DNA of 64,000 nt from Saccharicrinis sp050589685. GTDB lineage: Bacteria; Bacteroidota; Bacteroidia; Bacteroidales; Marinilabiliaceae. Position 1 is the first letter of the stretch. Each line of letters begins with the position of its first letter. The notes beneath the pieces were generated by a model. It was not told the DNA's origin. It saw only the letters and a program-made list of their open reading frames with translations, and searched no databases. Shown piece by piece: positions 32,970 to 42,119 of the stretch. The translations under genes were made by a program, and so were the position numbers. Location of the stretch: contig NZ_JBNGOS010000021.1 in the NCBI RefSeq assembly GCF_050589685.1, positions 1-64,000 of the forward strand. The letters are read 5' to 3'.

Positions 32970-35900
32970 CTACCCCTGTGCCTCTACCAAAAACTGATCC
33001 ATCAGGGCAAGTAGCTCATCTTTTTCGGCAGGTTTGGCAATACAGGCGTCAAAACCGCTCTCTGACACATGTAAATCCTGACCATTAATCGCATCTGAAG
33101 TATGTGCGATTACAGGTATATTTTTATTCAGGCGCTTGATAATTTTAACCAATTCATATCCATCTGAATCGGGGAAAGACATATCCATTAATACCAGATG
33201 AATATCGGTACGGTTCATTAACAATTTACTTGCTCCGGCAGCCGTCCTTGCAGACACTAAAGTAATTCCAGTTTTTTCGATATACTTGCGCATTTGCAAA
33301 TGAGCACTGCTGTTCTGATCCACCAGCAGCATCATTTTATTCGTCCAGCTATAATTTTTTCGCAATATCGGGCTCAGTATATGCTTGGTCAATGTGGCTT
33401 TAGTTTTATCCGCTATATCAAAACCCATTGGATGCGTAAAATAAAATTCGGAACCTTTTGCTTTCTCAGAAATCAAACCTATTTCTCCGCCAAGCGCGCT
33501 GATCAGTTTCTCACAAATGGCCAATCCAATGCCTGTTCCACGATACAATCTATCCGCATCTTCCTCATGTCCTTTACGGAAAGGCTGGAAGATAATTTTT
33601 TGTTTTGCCTCAGATATTCCGATACCGGTATCTTTTACATAAATCCTAACCCTATTGTTTTCAATGGCAAACCCAAACTCAATAAAACCTTTTATGGTGA
33701 ATTTCATGGCATTGCCTAACAAATTTACCAGTATTTGCCGCAAACGTATAGAGTCCGTCATTATTTTTACCCTGGCCTCTTCCGGTTTAGAGTAGTATAA
33801 TTTCACCCGCCCCTTATGCTCTACTTCAACCCTCGGCACAAAGTCATCATAGATACTTTGCAACAAATCATCGAGTATTACATTATCTTTAACAACGGAG
33901 ATTTTACCCCTTTCGATTTTGGCCACATCAATAATATTGTTGATCAGGTTCATTAAGCTATCCGAGTTTTTATGGATCACATCCACATACTCATCTACTT
34001 CATTGGGTTTTATGTGACTTCCTCGCAACAAAGAGGAAAACCCTACAATGGCATTTAGAGGAGTACGCAACTCATGACTAATATTGGCCAGAAATTCCGA
34101 TTTGAGCTTATCCGACTCTTCGGCCTTTTCCTTGGCCAAGACCAGCTGTTTCTCTGTATTTTTATGGGTGGCCAGGTTACGACCAACGGCCAAAACCGTT
34201 TCTATTGTTCCGTTTTCATTCGTCTCCGGGGTGAGTCTCCAATCTACATATAACTCCTTCACCGCATGGCCAAAGCCGTGTTCCAAAGACACAGTTTCGC
34301 CAACTGCAAACACATCTTTGATCTTGGCGAGCCACGCCTCCATAACCACCTCATCAAGCACCTCGAGGTTTTGCAGAGTATTGCCTAAAACATTATCGGC
34401 ATTCGAAACATTAAACCTATTGATGAATGCCTGGTTGAAGAATTTAATTTCGCCGGCTTCGTTCAAACGCAGTATAATATCCGGCGAATTTTGGGCCAGC
34501 GTGCGGAATTTTCTCTCACTATCGCTTAGTGCCTTTTCATTTTTCTTTCGGTTTGATATATCATGAACCGTAAAATAACAATACGATTGATTATCCATAT
34601 AAATTAAAGTGCCCGCCAACTCCACCTCAACCTCAGCTCCGGCCTTTGTGCACATGACCAGATCGCCTTTATATCCCTCGCCAACACCAATCGCATGAAC
34701 GGCCTCCTCAAAGGCTTTTAAAGACTTTTTATGAACAATATCGCTAGCGGACAATAAGGCCAACTCATCAAAATCCCGCTCTACAATAGAACAAGTAGCT
34801 TTGTTCACATAGCGGATAGCGTGGTTGACATCAATAATCAGTGCCCCGTCAAATGAAGACTCCGTTATTGTTTTGTATCGCTCATTACTGGTTTTTATTT
34901 TTTCCTGCTCTTGATAAGCCTCTGTAATATCCTGTGCATATATGAGGTAACTTTCCTCATTTCCGTCCACACCTTTGAAACCATAGATGCTAAAGCGTTT
35001 TTTATCTCCGTTTTTACAAGGTAGCTCAATCTCATCCTTTTTATATCCTGCGCTATTGATACCTTGATAAAAACCTTTTATTTTATCTTCAAGCTCACGA
35101 CTACTTCCATAAAACTCCGTGGTATTTCTACCTACAATCTCTCGCTCCGAATATCCTGACAACTCGGTAACCTGCTTGTTAACAAACTTAATTTTACCTT
35201 TCTCAACAATCAATACAGCCAATGGGGAATCATCAAGCACTTTCTCCAAAAGAATTTCCTTGATAACAAGGTCACGGTTTTGTTCCAACAATTCAGAATA
35301 ACGATCATTATGCTCCAGCTCTCTATTGGTATTACCCATAATATCGGATAAGGTAATTGCAATTGAGTCCCAAAACTGAATCAATTCTTGCGAAATATAG
35401 TGGGTATAATTGGTAAATTCTCCAATTAGCCAACCTCCAAATTCACTTTGCAAAACAACCCTGTTGATTAATAAAAACGAAGTCCCCTGTACCAGGTCAA
35501 TCCCTGCAGATTTTATGGTTTTAGCATCAAAATATCGACCTGTGTTTTCCTCGCAATTTAAATCCAGCTTTTCAAGATCCTGATTTGAGAGCAGCTCTTC
35601 CTCGTGCTCTGCCGTTTGGGTCCACGACAGTTCGTGCCCATTTGAAAAACTTGATTTGTCCACAAAGTAAACACTTCTCAGACCTAACTCGATACCAATT
35701 GTTTTTAAAGCTTCGTTAAGGGATTTCTTCGTACGCTTGCCTCTCTTAATCTTATGTAGAATCTGATTTCGGAGCGTGTTTAAATACCAAAGCCTGGCAG
35801 CATTGCTTTTATGCCATAAAGCATCGATCCGGGCAGCCATCAACGAAACTTCCCGTTCTATCTCCTTCACTTCAAAATGGTACCACTCCCTTTTAAAAGC

Positions 35901-36416
35901 ACATGATTCCATTACCAGCATCGCTTTTTTATACTGCGAAAAATTAACCGGAACAATCAGTAGCGACTGAACCCCGAATATTTCAAACTTATCGGTAAGC
36001 GACCTGCTTATTTCATCTTTAAATTCGGAACTGGCAAAGCAATTCCCTATGTTGGTGTTGGTAAGAGGATTTTCTTCCGAGGCAATGGTTAAGTCAGCGG
36101 GGTGGTACTCTTGCACACTGCTATTAACCCATTGTTTTTGCGCCACATAAGCGTCCTGCCCTTCGTTGTAAGCAAAAACAGAAACACGATCAACACTGTA
36201 GTTGTTGCCCAGGACTCGTAGACACGATGACATAGCGATATCAAAATCACTTGCATCAGTAAGTATTTTTTCAATTTGATTTGAAACCAACGACGCAACA
36301 TCCTCACTTCCCTCCTTTTTGGAGGACACATACCTATTAAGCATACTTTTCAGATGCCTGTTCTCCGCCTCTAACGACTGAAGCCCGGATGTATTCTCCA
36401 AACTATCGCTTGCCAT
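32970..36416 (-). CDS. Hybrid histidine kinase with GAF-like and PAS domains and a receiver
   Basis: 1148 residues with no membrane helix, so a cytoplasmic sensor. Order: short coiled coil, GAF-like domain (~45-200), second GAF-like region (~205-370), PAS domains around 395-505, 515-640 and 650-770 (SPLAVLIVEKGKIKFVNKQVTELSGYS; GALIIDVNHAIRYVN; SPDIILRLNEAGEIKFFNQAF), HisKA with FLANISHELRTPLNAIVGF, HATPase (VKDTGIGIS, YRGTGIGLAICEKLI), and a C-terminal receiver (LVLMDMSFPDSDGYE, AKPA). The receiver's first acidic pair is reduced to DQ, so phosphorylation may be weaker. No output domain is present. The signal is unknown. Confidence 0.92.
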   Translation of the reverse strand: MASDSLENTSGLQSLEAENRHLKSMLNRYVSSKKEGSEDVASLVSNQIEKILTDASDFDIAMSSCLRVLGNNYSVDRVSVFAYNEGQDAYVAQKQWVNSSVQEYHPADLTIASEENPLTNTNIGNCFASSEFKDEISRSLTDKFEIFGVQSLLIVPVNFSQYKKAMLVMESCAFKREWYHFEVKEIEREVSLMAARIDALWHKSNAARLWYLNTLRNQILHKIKRGKRTKKSLNEALKTIGIELGLRSVYFVDKSSFSNGHELSWTQTAEHEEELLSNQDLEKLDLNCEENTGRYFDAKTIKSAGIDLVQGTSFLLINRVVLQSEFGGWLIGEFTNYTHYISQELIQFWDSIAITLSDIMGNTNRELEHNDRYSELLEQNRDLVIKEILLEKVLDDSPLAVLIVEKGKIKFVNKQVTELSGYSEREIVGRNTTEFYGSSRELEDKIKGFYQGINSAGYKKDEIELPCKNGDKKRFSIYGFKGVDGNEESYLIYAQDITEAYQEQEKIKTSNERYKTITESSFDGALIIDVNHAIRYVNKATCSIVERDFDELALLSASDIVHKKSLKAFEEAVHAIGVGEGYKGDLVMCTKAGAEVEVELAGTLIYMDNQSYCYFTVHDISNRKKNEKALSDSERKFRTLAQNSPDIILRLNEAGEIKFFNQAFINRFNVSNADNVLGNTLQNLEVLDEVVMEAWLAKIKDVFAVGETVSLEHGFGHAVKELYVDWRLTPETNENGTIETVLAVGRNLATHKNTEKQLVLAKEKAEESDKLKSEFLANISHELRTPLNAIVGFSSLLRGSHIKPNEVDEYVDVIHKNSDSLMNLINNIIDVAKIERGKISVVKDNVILDDLLQSIYDDFVPRVEVEHKGRVKLYYSKPEEARVKIMTDSIRLRQILVNLLGNAMKFTIKGFIEFGFAIENNRVRIYVKDTGIGISEAKQKIIFQPFRKGHEEDADRLYRGTGIGLAICEKLISALGGEIGLISEKAKGSEFYFTHPMGFDIADKTKATLTKHILSPILRKNYSWTNKMMLLVDQNSSAHLQMRKYIEKTGITLVSARTAAGASKLLMNRTDIHLVLMDMSFPDSDGYELVKIIKRLNKNIPVIAHTSDAINGQDLHVSESGFDACIAKPAEKDELLALMDQFLVEAQG

Positions 36417-36592
36417 TCTTTTTCACTACCAATTTTAAATAATGACTATACCTGGTATCTTTCACAAATAATATGCTATGCACGAGATACATCTTCCCCG
36501 ATTTCAAAAATACATATATATGTTTTTAGGAAAAATGTTTTAAACTTAATATTATCAACATATCATAAACACACCATTACCAAAATTGGAAA

Positions 36593-39500
36593 TTATGTAT
36601 TAAACTTTTTCAACCTATTGGAATTATAGACGGCATACACAGCCACAACAAACACAGTCACAACGGTATAATACACAAAATCAGGCACCGGAACCGGGTC
36701 TCCTTTAGCATAGGAATGCATTCCTGCCAGATAGTAATTAACACCTAAATAAGTCATTATTACAGAAAAGAACCCAATAACAGACACTACGTTAAAGGCC
36801 ACCACACTTTTTAACCCTGGAATAAAACGCATATGTAAAATAAAAGCGTAAATCATAACCGTAACCAGCGACCATGTTTCTTTGGGGTCCCACCCCCAAT
36901 ATCTACCCCAAGACTCATTCGCCCATACGCCACCTAAGAAGGCTCCAATGGTTATCATGTACAAGCCAATAGTTAGCGACATTTCCATTATACTGCTTAA
37001 CTCAACAATAGAGAGGTCTAATTTCTTTTCGTTGGAATCCTTTTTAAGTCCAATCAATATTAAATTAAAAAAGCCCATCAATGCACTTAAACCCAAAAAG
37101 CCATAACTGGCCACGATAACTGCAACATGAATGGTTAACCAATACGATTTAAGCACGGGCACCAAATTGGTAATTTCAGGATTCATCCAGCTCAAGTGAG
37201 CCACCATCAATACAATTCCGGCAAATACCCCGGCTACGGAAAGGGCTATAGGCGACTTTTTGCTAAAAACAAGTCCGGCCAAGTGGATAGACCAACCAAT
37301 AAACAACATAGATTCGTAACCGTTACTCCAGGGGGCATGGCCTGAAATATACCAACGCAAAGCCATCCCTGCCGTATAAACCACGAAAAACAAACCCAAC
37401 AAAGCCACACCTCCGCGATTCACATATTTGGGTGATTTTTTGGGTAAAAACAAATAGACAAACTGAAAGATAAGCAGTAAAAAACCCAACACAAACAAAA
37501 CGGGAGCCATCAATAAAAATATATTTGTGTTGTTATACATAATCTCTAATTTACGAACTCCATCGGAAGGTAATATTTCGTTACCGAACTTAGCCTGAAA
37601 CTTAGAAACAGCATCCAGATATGTACCGGCTTGCTCGTAATTCCCTTCTTTTAACGCTTGCAGATATACCGAAAACACATTCTTAACGAATAGACTATCG
37701 CCTTCGTTTAAGGAAGACACATTTTCCCCCGGCCTTAACCACGTGGCATTTACATCTCCCGGTATGGGAAACATCTTTAACAATTGCCCCGATTGCACCA
37801 GGTAGAAAACATTTACTTGTTCATCCACCTTAATTACTTCGTTTTGGAATTTAGTGCGATAGGCCGGCTTTGTCCGGTAGGCTTCTTCTACCTGATTATG
37901 CAATTTATAATTTCCCGTCGCCCCGAAAAAATCGGAAAAAGAAGCTTTCTTTCCTGTATTGCCCACAATCCCTTTCATGGGTTGCTTTTTTACGGTAATG
38001 AGAGGAACATTTTTCCATGCTTCGGTATTGCTTAAAATACTCAACACCACTCTATCGGCAGAATACCCTTTAAAACTGTTATGCTTTACCAGTTTTCTTA
38101 ATACTTCGCCATTCATAGAGTTCATTGGCTTAATGCGTCCACCATTATCCTGCACCCAGAGTTTCCCAAATTGCTCCGCCTGCTGTTGCGTAACATTAAT
38201 ATATGCATCAATATCCTGCGCTTGCATCCCGGTCGAAAGTCCAACAACTAAAGCAAATGACAAGGCCTTTTTCTGCTTTCCTATCTCAGCAATCTGCCTG
38301 CCCAATTGACGGAATCTGCTTTTTGAAGTTATCAGGGATAAGATCATAGAAAGGGTCATCAGAAAATACCCCAAATAGGTGATCAGCGTCCCCCACAAAT
38401 CATTATTTACCGACAGCACCGTACCTAACTCATCGGTATCGTAAGATGACTGATAAAAACGATATCCCTTATAATTTAGAATGTTGTTCATGAAGATCCG
38501 GAAATCTTTCACCACTCCATTCCTTTGGTCTTCCAACGTTACCTCACTTGCAAACGAAGAAGGACTTTCCGATCCCGGATATCTTTCCAATTGAAAATCG
38601 TTTAGCTTTATTTTAAATGGCGCGGTTAATATCTTCGATCCGTACCTGAGAGTTATTGTAACATCCCCTATTTCAACCGTTTTATCTTCCCCCACTAAAT
38701 CGCCACGTCCTTGCAAGGTCACCTCCTTTTGCCATCCGTCCGCATCGACGCGTACGACTACAGCTTCCAAACCACTGCCTTGCTCTCCTTCTTTGGCAGG
38801 TACGGCGTTCAACACTGCACTGTCCATGTAGTTGGTCTGAACCATAAAAAAACTCCCCGTTCCATATAACACATTGGAATAAAACGGTTTCGGCTCCGAC
38901 AAATCCACTTCTGTTTTCTCTTGAGTCCCCATATTGGTGATAAACACATTATGTTTGGCCGTAAAATACAACTGATCATCGCTTGGGTAGATATTAAAAT
39001 CACACCCCACTTCGGTATCAAAACCTATGGAATACTGCCCCACTTGTATATGTTCGCCTTTAAATAGGGTTAGGTTATTTCTTCCCCCCCCCGCCGAAAC
39101 CACCATAGACAGCATGGGTCTGCCATTGGGATCCTCTACAGGAACCAGATTCGTGTTTTTTATGAACGAAACACTTTGTAGCTTTACTCGACTCCCGTCT
39201 ATACTCACCGTTTCCTTAAAATAATCTTCACTTTTTTCCGACATCAACACAGCCTGTTCAAAGCTGACTTCATTTCCTCCCTTTTCTACTGTTCCTGAAA
39301 TATAGTTTTTCGACGATCGAAATTGGTTGGTAGCCTGTCCTTCTCGAATATGCATCATCCCTTCATAACCGATATACCGGGTGAGTGCGGCCCCAATAAC
39401 GATTATCAGAAACGACATATGAAATAAGAGAATCGGCAGCTTCCCCTTTGTCCATAAAAATGGCTTGGCCAGATTTAACAACATATTAATACCCAACAAT

Positions 39501-39664
39501 ACAAATATCCCTTCAAACCACCAGGCATCATAATACAGGGCTTTAGCGGCATTGGTTCCAAAGTCATTTTCAACAAATGTAGCTACCCCCATGGAGGCTG
39601 CCAATACTAAAAACAAGGTACCCATTAAATACGGCGCGGACAAAAACGCAACTATCTTCTTCAT
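36593..39664 (-). CDS. ccsBA: Fused ResB-CcsA cytochrome c maturation protein
   Basis: 1023 residues from the ATG at 39664; an upstream start would add ten residues before MKKIVAFLSAPYLMG. The N-terminal third is ResB-like (four membrane helices and a large periplasmic domain); the C-terminal part has the CcsA WWD-type heme motif WGRYWGWDPKETWSLVT and conserved histidines. System II machines of this kind export heme and attach it to apocytochromes c. The fusion is common in Bacteroidetes, often next to nrfHA, but no nitrite reductase gene lies here. The divergent neighbour is an outer-membrane barrel gene. Confidence 0.92.
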   Translation of the reverse strand: MKKIVAFLSAPYLMGTLFLVLAASMGVATFVENDFGTNAAKALYYDAWWFEGIFVLLGINMLLNLAKPFLWTKGKLPILLFHMSFLIIVIGAALTRYIGYEGMMHIREGQATNQFRSSKNYISGTVEKGGNEVSFEQAVLMSEKSEDYFKETVSIDGSRVKLQSVSFIKNTNLVPVEDPNGRPMLSMVVSAGGGRNNLTLFKGEHIQVGQYSIGFDTEVGCDFNIYPSDDQLYFTAKHNVFITNMGTQEKTEVDLSEPKPFYSNVLYGTGSFFMVQTNYMDSAVLNAVPAKEGEQGSGLEAVVVRVDADGWQKEVTLQGRGDLVGEDKTVEIGDVTITLRYGSKILTAPFKIKLNDFQLERYPGSESPSSFASEVTLEDQRNGVVKDFRIFMNNILNYKGYRFYQSSYDTDELGTVLSVNNDLWGTLITYLGYFLMTLSMILSLITSKSRFRQLGRQIAEIGKQKKALSFALVVGLSTGMQAQDIDAYINVTQQQAEQFGKLWVQDNGGRIKPMNSMNGEVLRKLVKHNSFKGYSADRVVLSILSNTEAWKNVPLITVKKQPMKGIVGNTGKKASFSDFFGATGNYKLHNQVEEAYRTKPAYRTKFQNEVIKVDEQVNVFYLVQSGQLLKMFPIPGDVNATWLRPGENVSSLNEGDSLFVKNVFSVYLQALKEGNYEQAGTYLDAVSKFQAKFGNEILPSDGVRKLEIMYNNTNIFLLMAPVLFVLGFLLLIFQFVYLFLPKKSPKYVNRGGVALLGLFFVVYTAGMALRWYISGHAPWSNGYESMLFIGWSIHLAGLVFSKKSPIALSVAGVFAGIVLMVAHLSWMNPEITNLVPVLKSYWLTIHVAVIVASYGFLGLSALMGFFNLILIGLKKDSNEKKLDLSIVELSSIMEMSLTIGLYMITIGAFLGGVWANESWGRYWGWDPKETWSLVTVMIYAFILHMRFIPGLKSVVAFNVVSVIGFFSVIMTYLGVNYYLAGMHSYAKGDPVPVPDFVYYTVVTVFVVAVYAVYNSNRLKKFNT

Positions 39665-39772
39665 AATATGTTCGTTACACAAAAACCAATACAACTTGGC
39701 TTTCCCAATTATATTTAAATATTAAATTATGTGAATGTAATAATTATTTACTATGTTTTCGAAACTATCATT

Positions 39773-39780
39773 TATATTTG
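39773..39780 (+). promoter_or_regulatory. Putative promoter of the outer-membrane barrel gene
   Basis: TATATTTG matches the -7 box exactly; the start codon lies 184 nt downstream, so the leader would be long. The gap 39665-39963 also separates this gene from the divergent ccsBA. No FNR-like TTGAT-N4-ATCAA site was seen. Confidence 0.45.
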
Positions 39781-39963
39781 CGCCCGAATAAAAAAGCAAA
39801 ACGAATTTTATCCACCACTGCAATCACAAATCTTTTTCATATTGGGTTAATGCGGTTACACGACTACATAACCCAGTGGAATTACTTGCGTATACAACAT
39901 ATATAATTAAATATTGTTTTTTAGCAACAAAAACACAGCAAAAACAGAAATCCTATAATCACG

Positions 39964-41226
39964 ATGAAGAAATTAATTTTAAGCCTTTTGGCCTTTGGCT
40001 CATTATTGACCAACGCCCAGGAAACCGAAAAAAAAATCACCGTAAAAACATATGGCTTTATTGGCTTTGACGCCTTTGTTGACTCGCGTGCCAGCCTAAA
40101 CGTGCGAGGGTCGGGTTTGATTTACCCTTTGGGCCCCGAAATGGACGACAATGGTAATGATATTAACAACCGGTCGAAATTCGATTTTACCGCAAGTATT
40201 ACCCGTATTGGCTTTGCCATAAAAGGCCCGGATGCTTTTGGCGCTGCAACCTCCGCAAAAATCGAAGCCGACTTTGCAGGAACCTCTGGTAATAACAGGG
40301 ATTTCGCAGTACGCCTTAGACAAGCATTTTTCAATTTAGATTGGGGAAAATCATCTCTGTTGGCCGGACAAACCTGGCATCCTATGTTCATTCCGGAAAA
40401 CTTCCCGGCTACGGTAAACTTTGTGGTAGGCGTTCCTTTTCACCCGTTAAGCCGTGCTCCTCAGTTGCGATATACAGTTAAACCCGCAGATAATTTTTCG
40501 ATTGCGTTATTTGCCCTATCCCAAGGTGATTTTATCAACAAAGGTATCATGGAACAAGTTGAAATGTCGGACTTTCCGGAACTTACTGCTCAATTAAAAT
40601 ACGGTTCCACAAAGGATTTCTGGATAGGGGCTACATTAGGCATCAAACAGGTTCAGCCAACCCCATTAAATGACAATATGGTAGTTACCAAGAACAAACT
40701 CACCTCCATGCATGGTAACCTCTCATTAAGATACACCACTTCCGCGGTAACTTTTAAGGCAGAGGGGGTGTATGGTGGTAACATGACCAACATGGTTATG
40801 ATAGGTGGACTGGCACGAAAAACCAGGAATGGGAATCCGGTTAATGCGGAATATGAGGCTATCAGGACATCCTCCATTTGGACCGACATCCATACCAACG
40901 GCAAGAATGTTCAGTTCGGGGTATTCGCGGCAATTTCCAACAACCATGGAACGGAAGGCGAATCCGTAATCTACAAGGCTGACACTGATCCCTCAACTCC
41001 CGGATATGAAATTGACGAATCAATTTACACATTGGGTGGCAATATTGAAAAACTTTACATTATTTCCCCAAGAATTACCTTTACTTCCGGTCCGTTAAAA
41101 CTAGGACTGGAAATCAACCGTACAGTAGCATCTTACGGCAGCGGATACAATGAAAAATCAAAGCCTATCAACACAAAAGATTATGGCAACACACGTTTGG
41201 TGCTAGGTTTTAGGTACTATTTTTAA
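39964..41226 (+). CDS. Outer-membrane beta-barrel protein (porin-like)
   Basis: 420 residues with a signal peptide ending LLTNAQ. The mature part is made of alternating amphipathic strands with aromatic ends and a C-terminal RLVLGFRYYF, a typical barrel closing strand. Segments such as RQAFFNLDWGKSSLLAGQTWHPMF and the SLRYTTSAVTFKAEGVYGG region resemble DcaP/OprP-like or phosphate-selective-type porins in Bacteroidetes, but the substrate is unknown. It stands alone with a terminator at 41253-41283. Confidence 0.82.
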   Translation: MKKLILSLLAFGSLLTNAQETEKKITVKTYGFIGFDAFVDSRASLNVRGSGLIYPLGPEMDDNGNDINNRSKFDFTASITRIGFAIKGPDAFGAATSAKIEADFAGTSGNNRDFAVRLRQAFFNLDWGKSSLLAGQTWHPMFIPENFPATVNFVVGVPFHPLSRAPQLRYTVKPADNFSIALFALSQGDFINKGIMEQVEMSDFPELTAQLKYGSTKDFWIGATLGIKQVQPTPLNDNMVVTKNKLTSMHGNLSLRYTTSAVTFKAEGVYGGNMTNMVMIGGLARKTRNGNPVNAEYEAIRTSSIWTDIHTNGKNVQFGVFAAISNNHGTEGESVIYKADTDPSTPGYEIDESIYTLGGNIEKLYIISPRITFTSGPLKLGLEINRTVASYGSGYNEKSKPINTKDYGNTRLVLGFRYYF

Positions 41227-41252
41227 AAGCTCGACAAAAAATATAATTTTGA

Positions 41253-41283
41253 AGCCTGTAAGAAAATCTTGCGGGCTTTTTAT
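41253..41283 (+). terminator. Rho-independent terminator after the barrel gene
   Basis: AGCCTGTAAGA pairs with TCTTGCGGGCT (two G-U pairs, short loop) and is followed by TTTTTAT. Confidence 0.8.
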
Positions 41284-41296
41284 TTATACACAAATC

Positions 41297-41467
41297 ATGA
41301 AAAAAACATTTGGCATTACAGCTGCGCTATTTATCGTACTTGGATTTGGAATGATTCATGGCTCGTATAAAAATGCGGAGATATTTGGAGGCAGTTTAAT
41401 TGGGCTGGGAAGTCTGACACTAATGTATCTATTATACGCTTCGGGCAAGAATAAAAATAAGGGTTAA
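41297..41467 (+). CDS. Small two-helix membrane protein
   Basis: 56 residues from the ATG at 41297, chosen because it begins the hydrophobic helix (MKKTFGITAALFIVLGFGMI); an upstream TTG would start inside the preceding terminator. A second helix follows (GGSLIGLGSLTLMYLLYA), ending in a basic tail. No family is recognised. The short distance to the terminator leaves its own promoter uncertain, so it may depend on read-through. Confidence 0.55.
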   Translation: MKKTFGITAALFIVLGFGMIHGSYKNAEIFGGSLIGLGSLTLMYLLYASGKNKNKG

Positions 41468-41553
41468 TACCGATCAGCATATACTTAAACCTCAAACATT
41501 ACATAAAGCAAATTTTTAATGTTTGAGAATTTAAGATTTTAAATCTTATCAGA

Positions 41554-42021
41554 ATGTATTCAAAAGAGGAAGAGAAAGAGCTTAAATTAGCGTTTTGGAG
41601 CAAACTTGGAAACCGCACCAGAAAAATCCCGGGCCAACGAGGGAAAGTGAAAACATGGATTGGCGACCGAACCAACATTAAAGGTGTAGACCTCAGGTTT
41701 GATGTGGGCAGAAAGAAGATTGCTGTTGCCTTGGAAATAAATGTAAAGTACGAAACCAGAAGGTTGGCTTTGTACGAAAAACTGGAGGCCACAAAAAAAA
41801 TTTTCGAAAATGAATTCGGCGAAGAACTTATTTGGGATTTTGCCTACGAAAAAGAATATGGAGAAGAGGTATGCCGGGTTTACAAAGAAATGGATGGGGA
41901 TTACCTGGCGCAGGAGCAATGGCCTGCCATCTTTAGTTTTATGATAGACAAAATGCTCAGAATGGAAAAAGCTTTTCTGGAAGTAAAGGATTTTTTAAAG
42001 TATGATGAACTGGGACAGTGA
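41554..42021 (+). CDS. DUF4268-like protein
   Basis: 155 residues. The pattern WSKLGNRTRKIPGQRGKVKTWIGDRTNIKGVDLRFDVGRKKIAVALEI followed by a long helix matches DUF4268, a domain also found at the end of nuclease-like and restriction-related proteins. This stand-alone version is common in Bacteroidetes and Flavobacteria. The conserved Glu and Lys residues in IAVALEINVKYETRR could suggest a nuclease-like fold, but no catalytic role is shown. It is followed by a repeat-like gap and the convergent ppc. Confidence 0.75.
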   Translation: MYSKEEEKELKLAFWSKLGNRTRKIPGQRGKVKTWIGDRTNIKGVDLRFDVGRKKIAVALEINVKYETRRLALYEKLEATKKIFENEFGEELIWDFAYEKEYGEEVCRVYKEMDGDYLAQEQWPAIFSFMIDKMLRMEKAFLEVKDFLKYDELGQ

Positions 42022-42039
42022 TTCAGTTTTCAGGCTTCA

Positions 42040-42119
42040 GTACAATGGTTTCAGTCAGCAGTCTCCGGCCATCGGCCTATTTTCTTGGCTGGAGACCACG
42101 GACTGCCGACTGTTAACTG
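42040..42119. repeat. Intergenic hairpin repeat (CAGTCAGCAGTC / GACTGCCGACTG)
   Basis: CAGTCAGCAGTC near 42055 pairs with GACTGCCGACTG near 42103 (one mismatch); CTCCGGCC and GGCTGGAG add an inner stem. Together with the gap 5822-5907 it looks like a member of a dispersed intergenic hairpin family. It lies between convergent genes and may also serve as a bidirectional transcript end. Confidence 0.55.

Noticed and set aside
32563..32997. Open frames running through MITE copy B
   Set aside because: One frame is readable across the element, with a stop in the middle, and the same frame recurs in the other copies only because the DNA is the same. The element's inverted repeats and hairpin explain it; no start, promoter or family supports a protein.
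33294..36331. Plus-strand frames opposite the 1148-residue kinase
   Set aside because: They lie wholly antisense to a well-motifed gene, lack family signatures and look like shadows.
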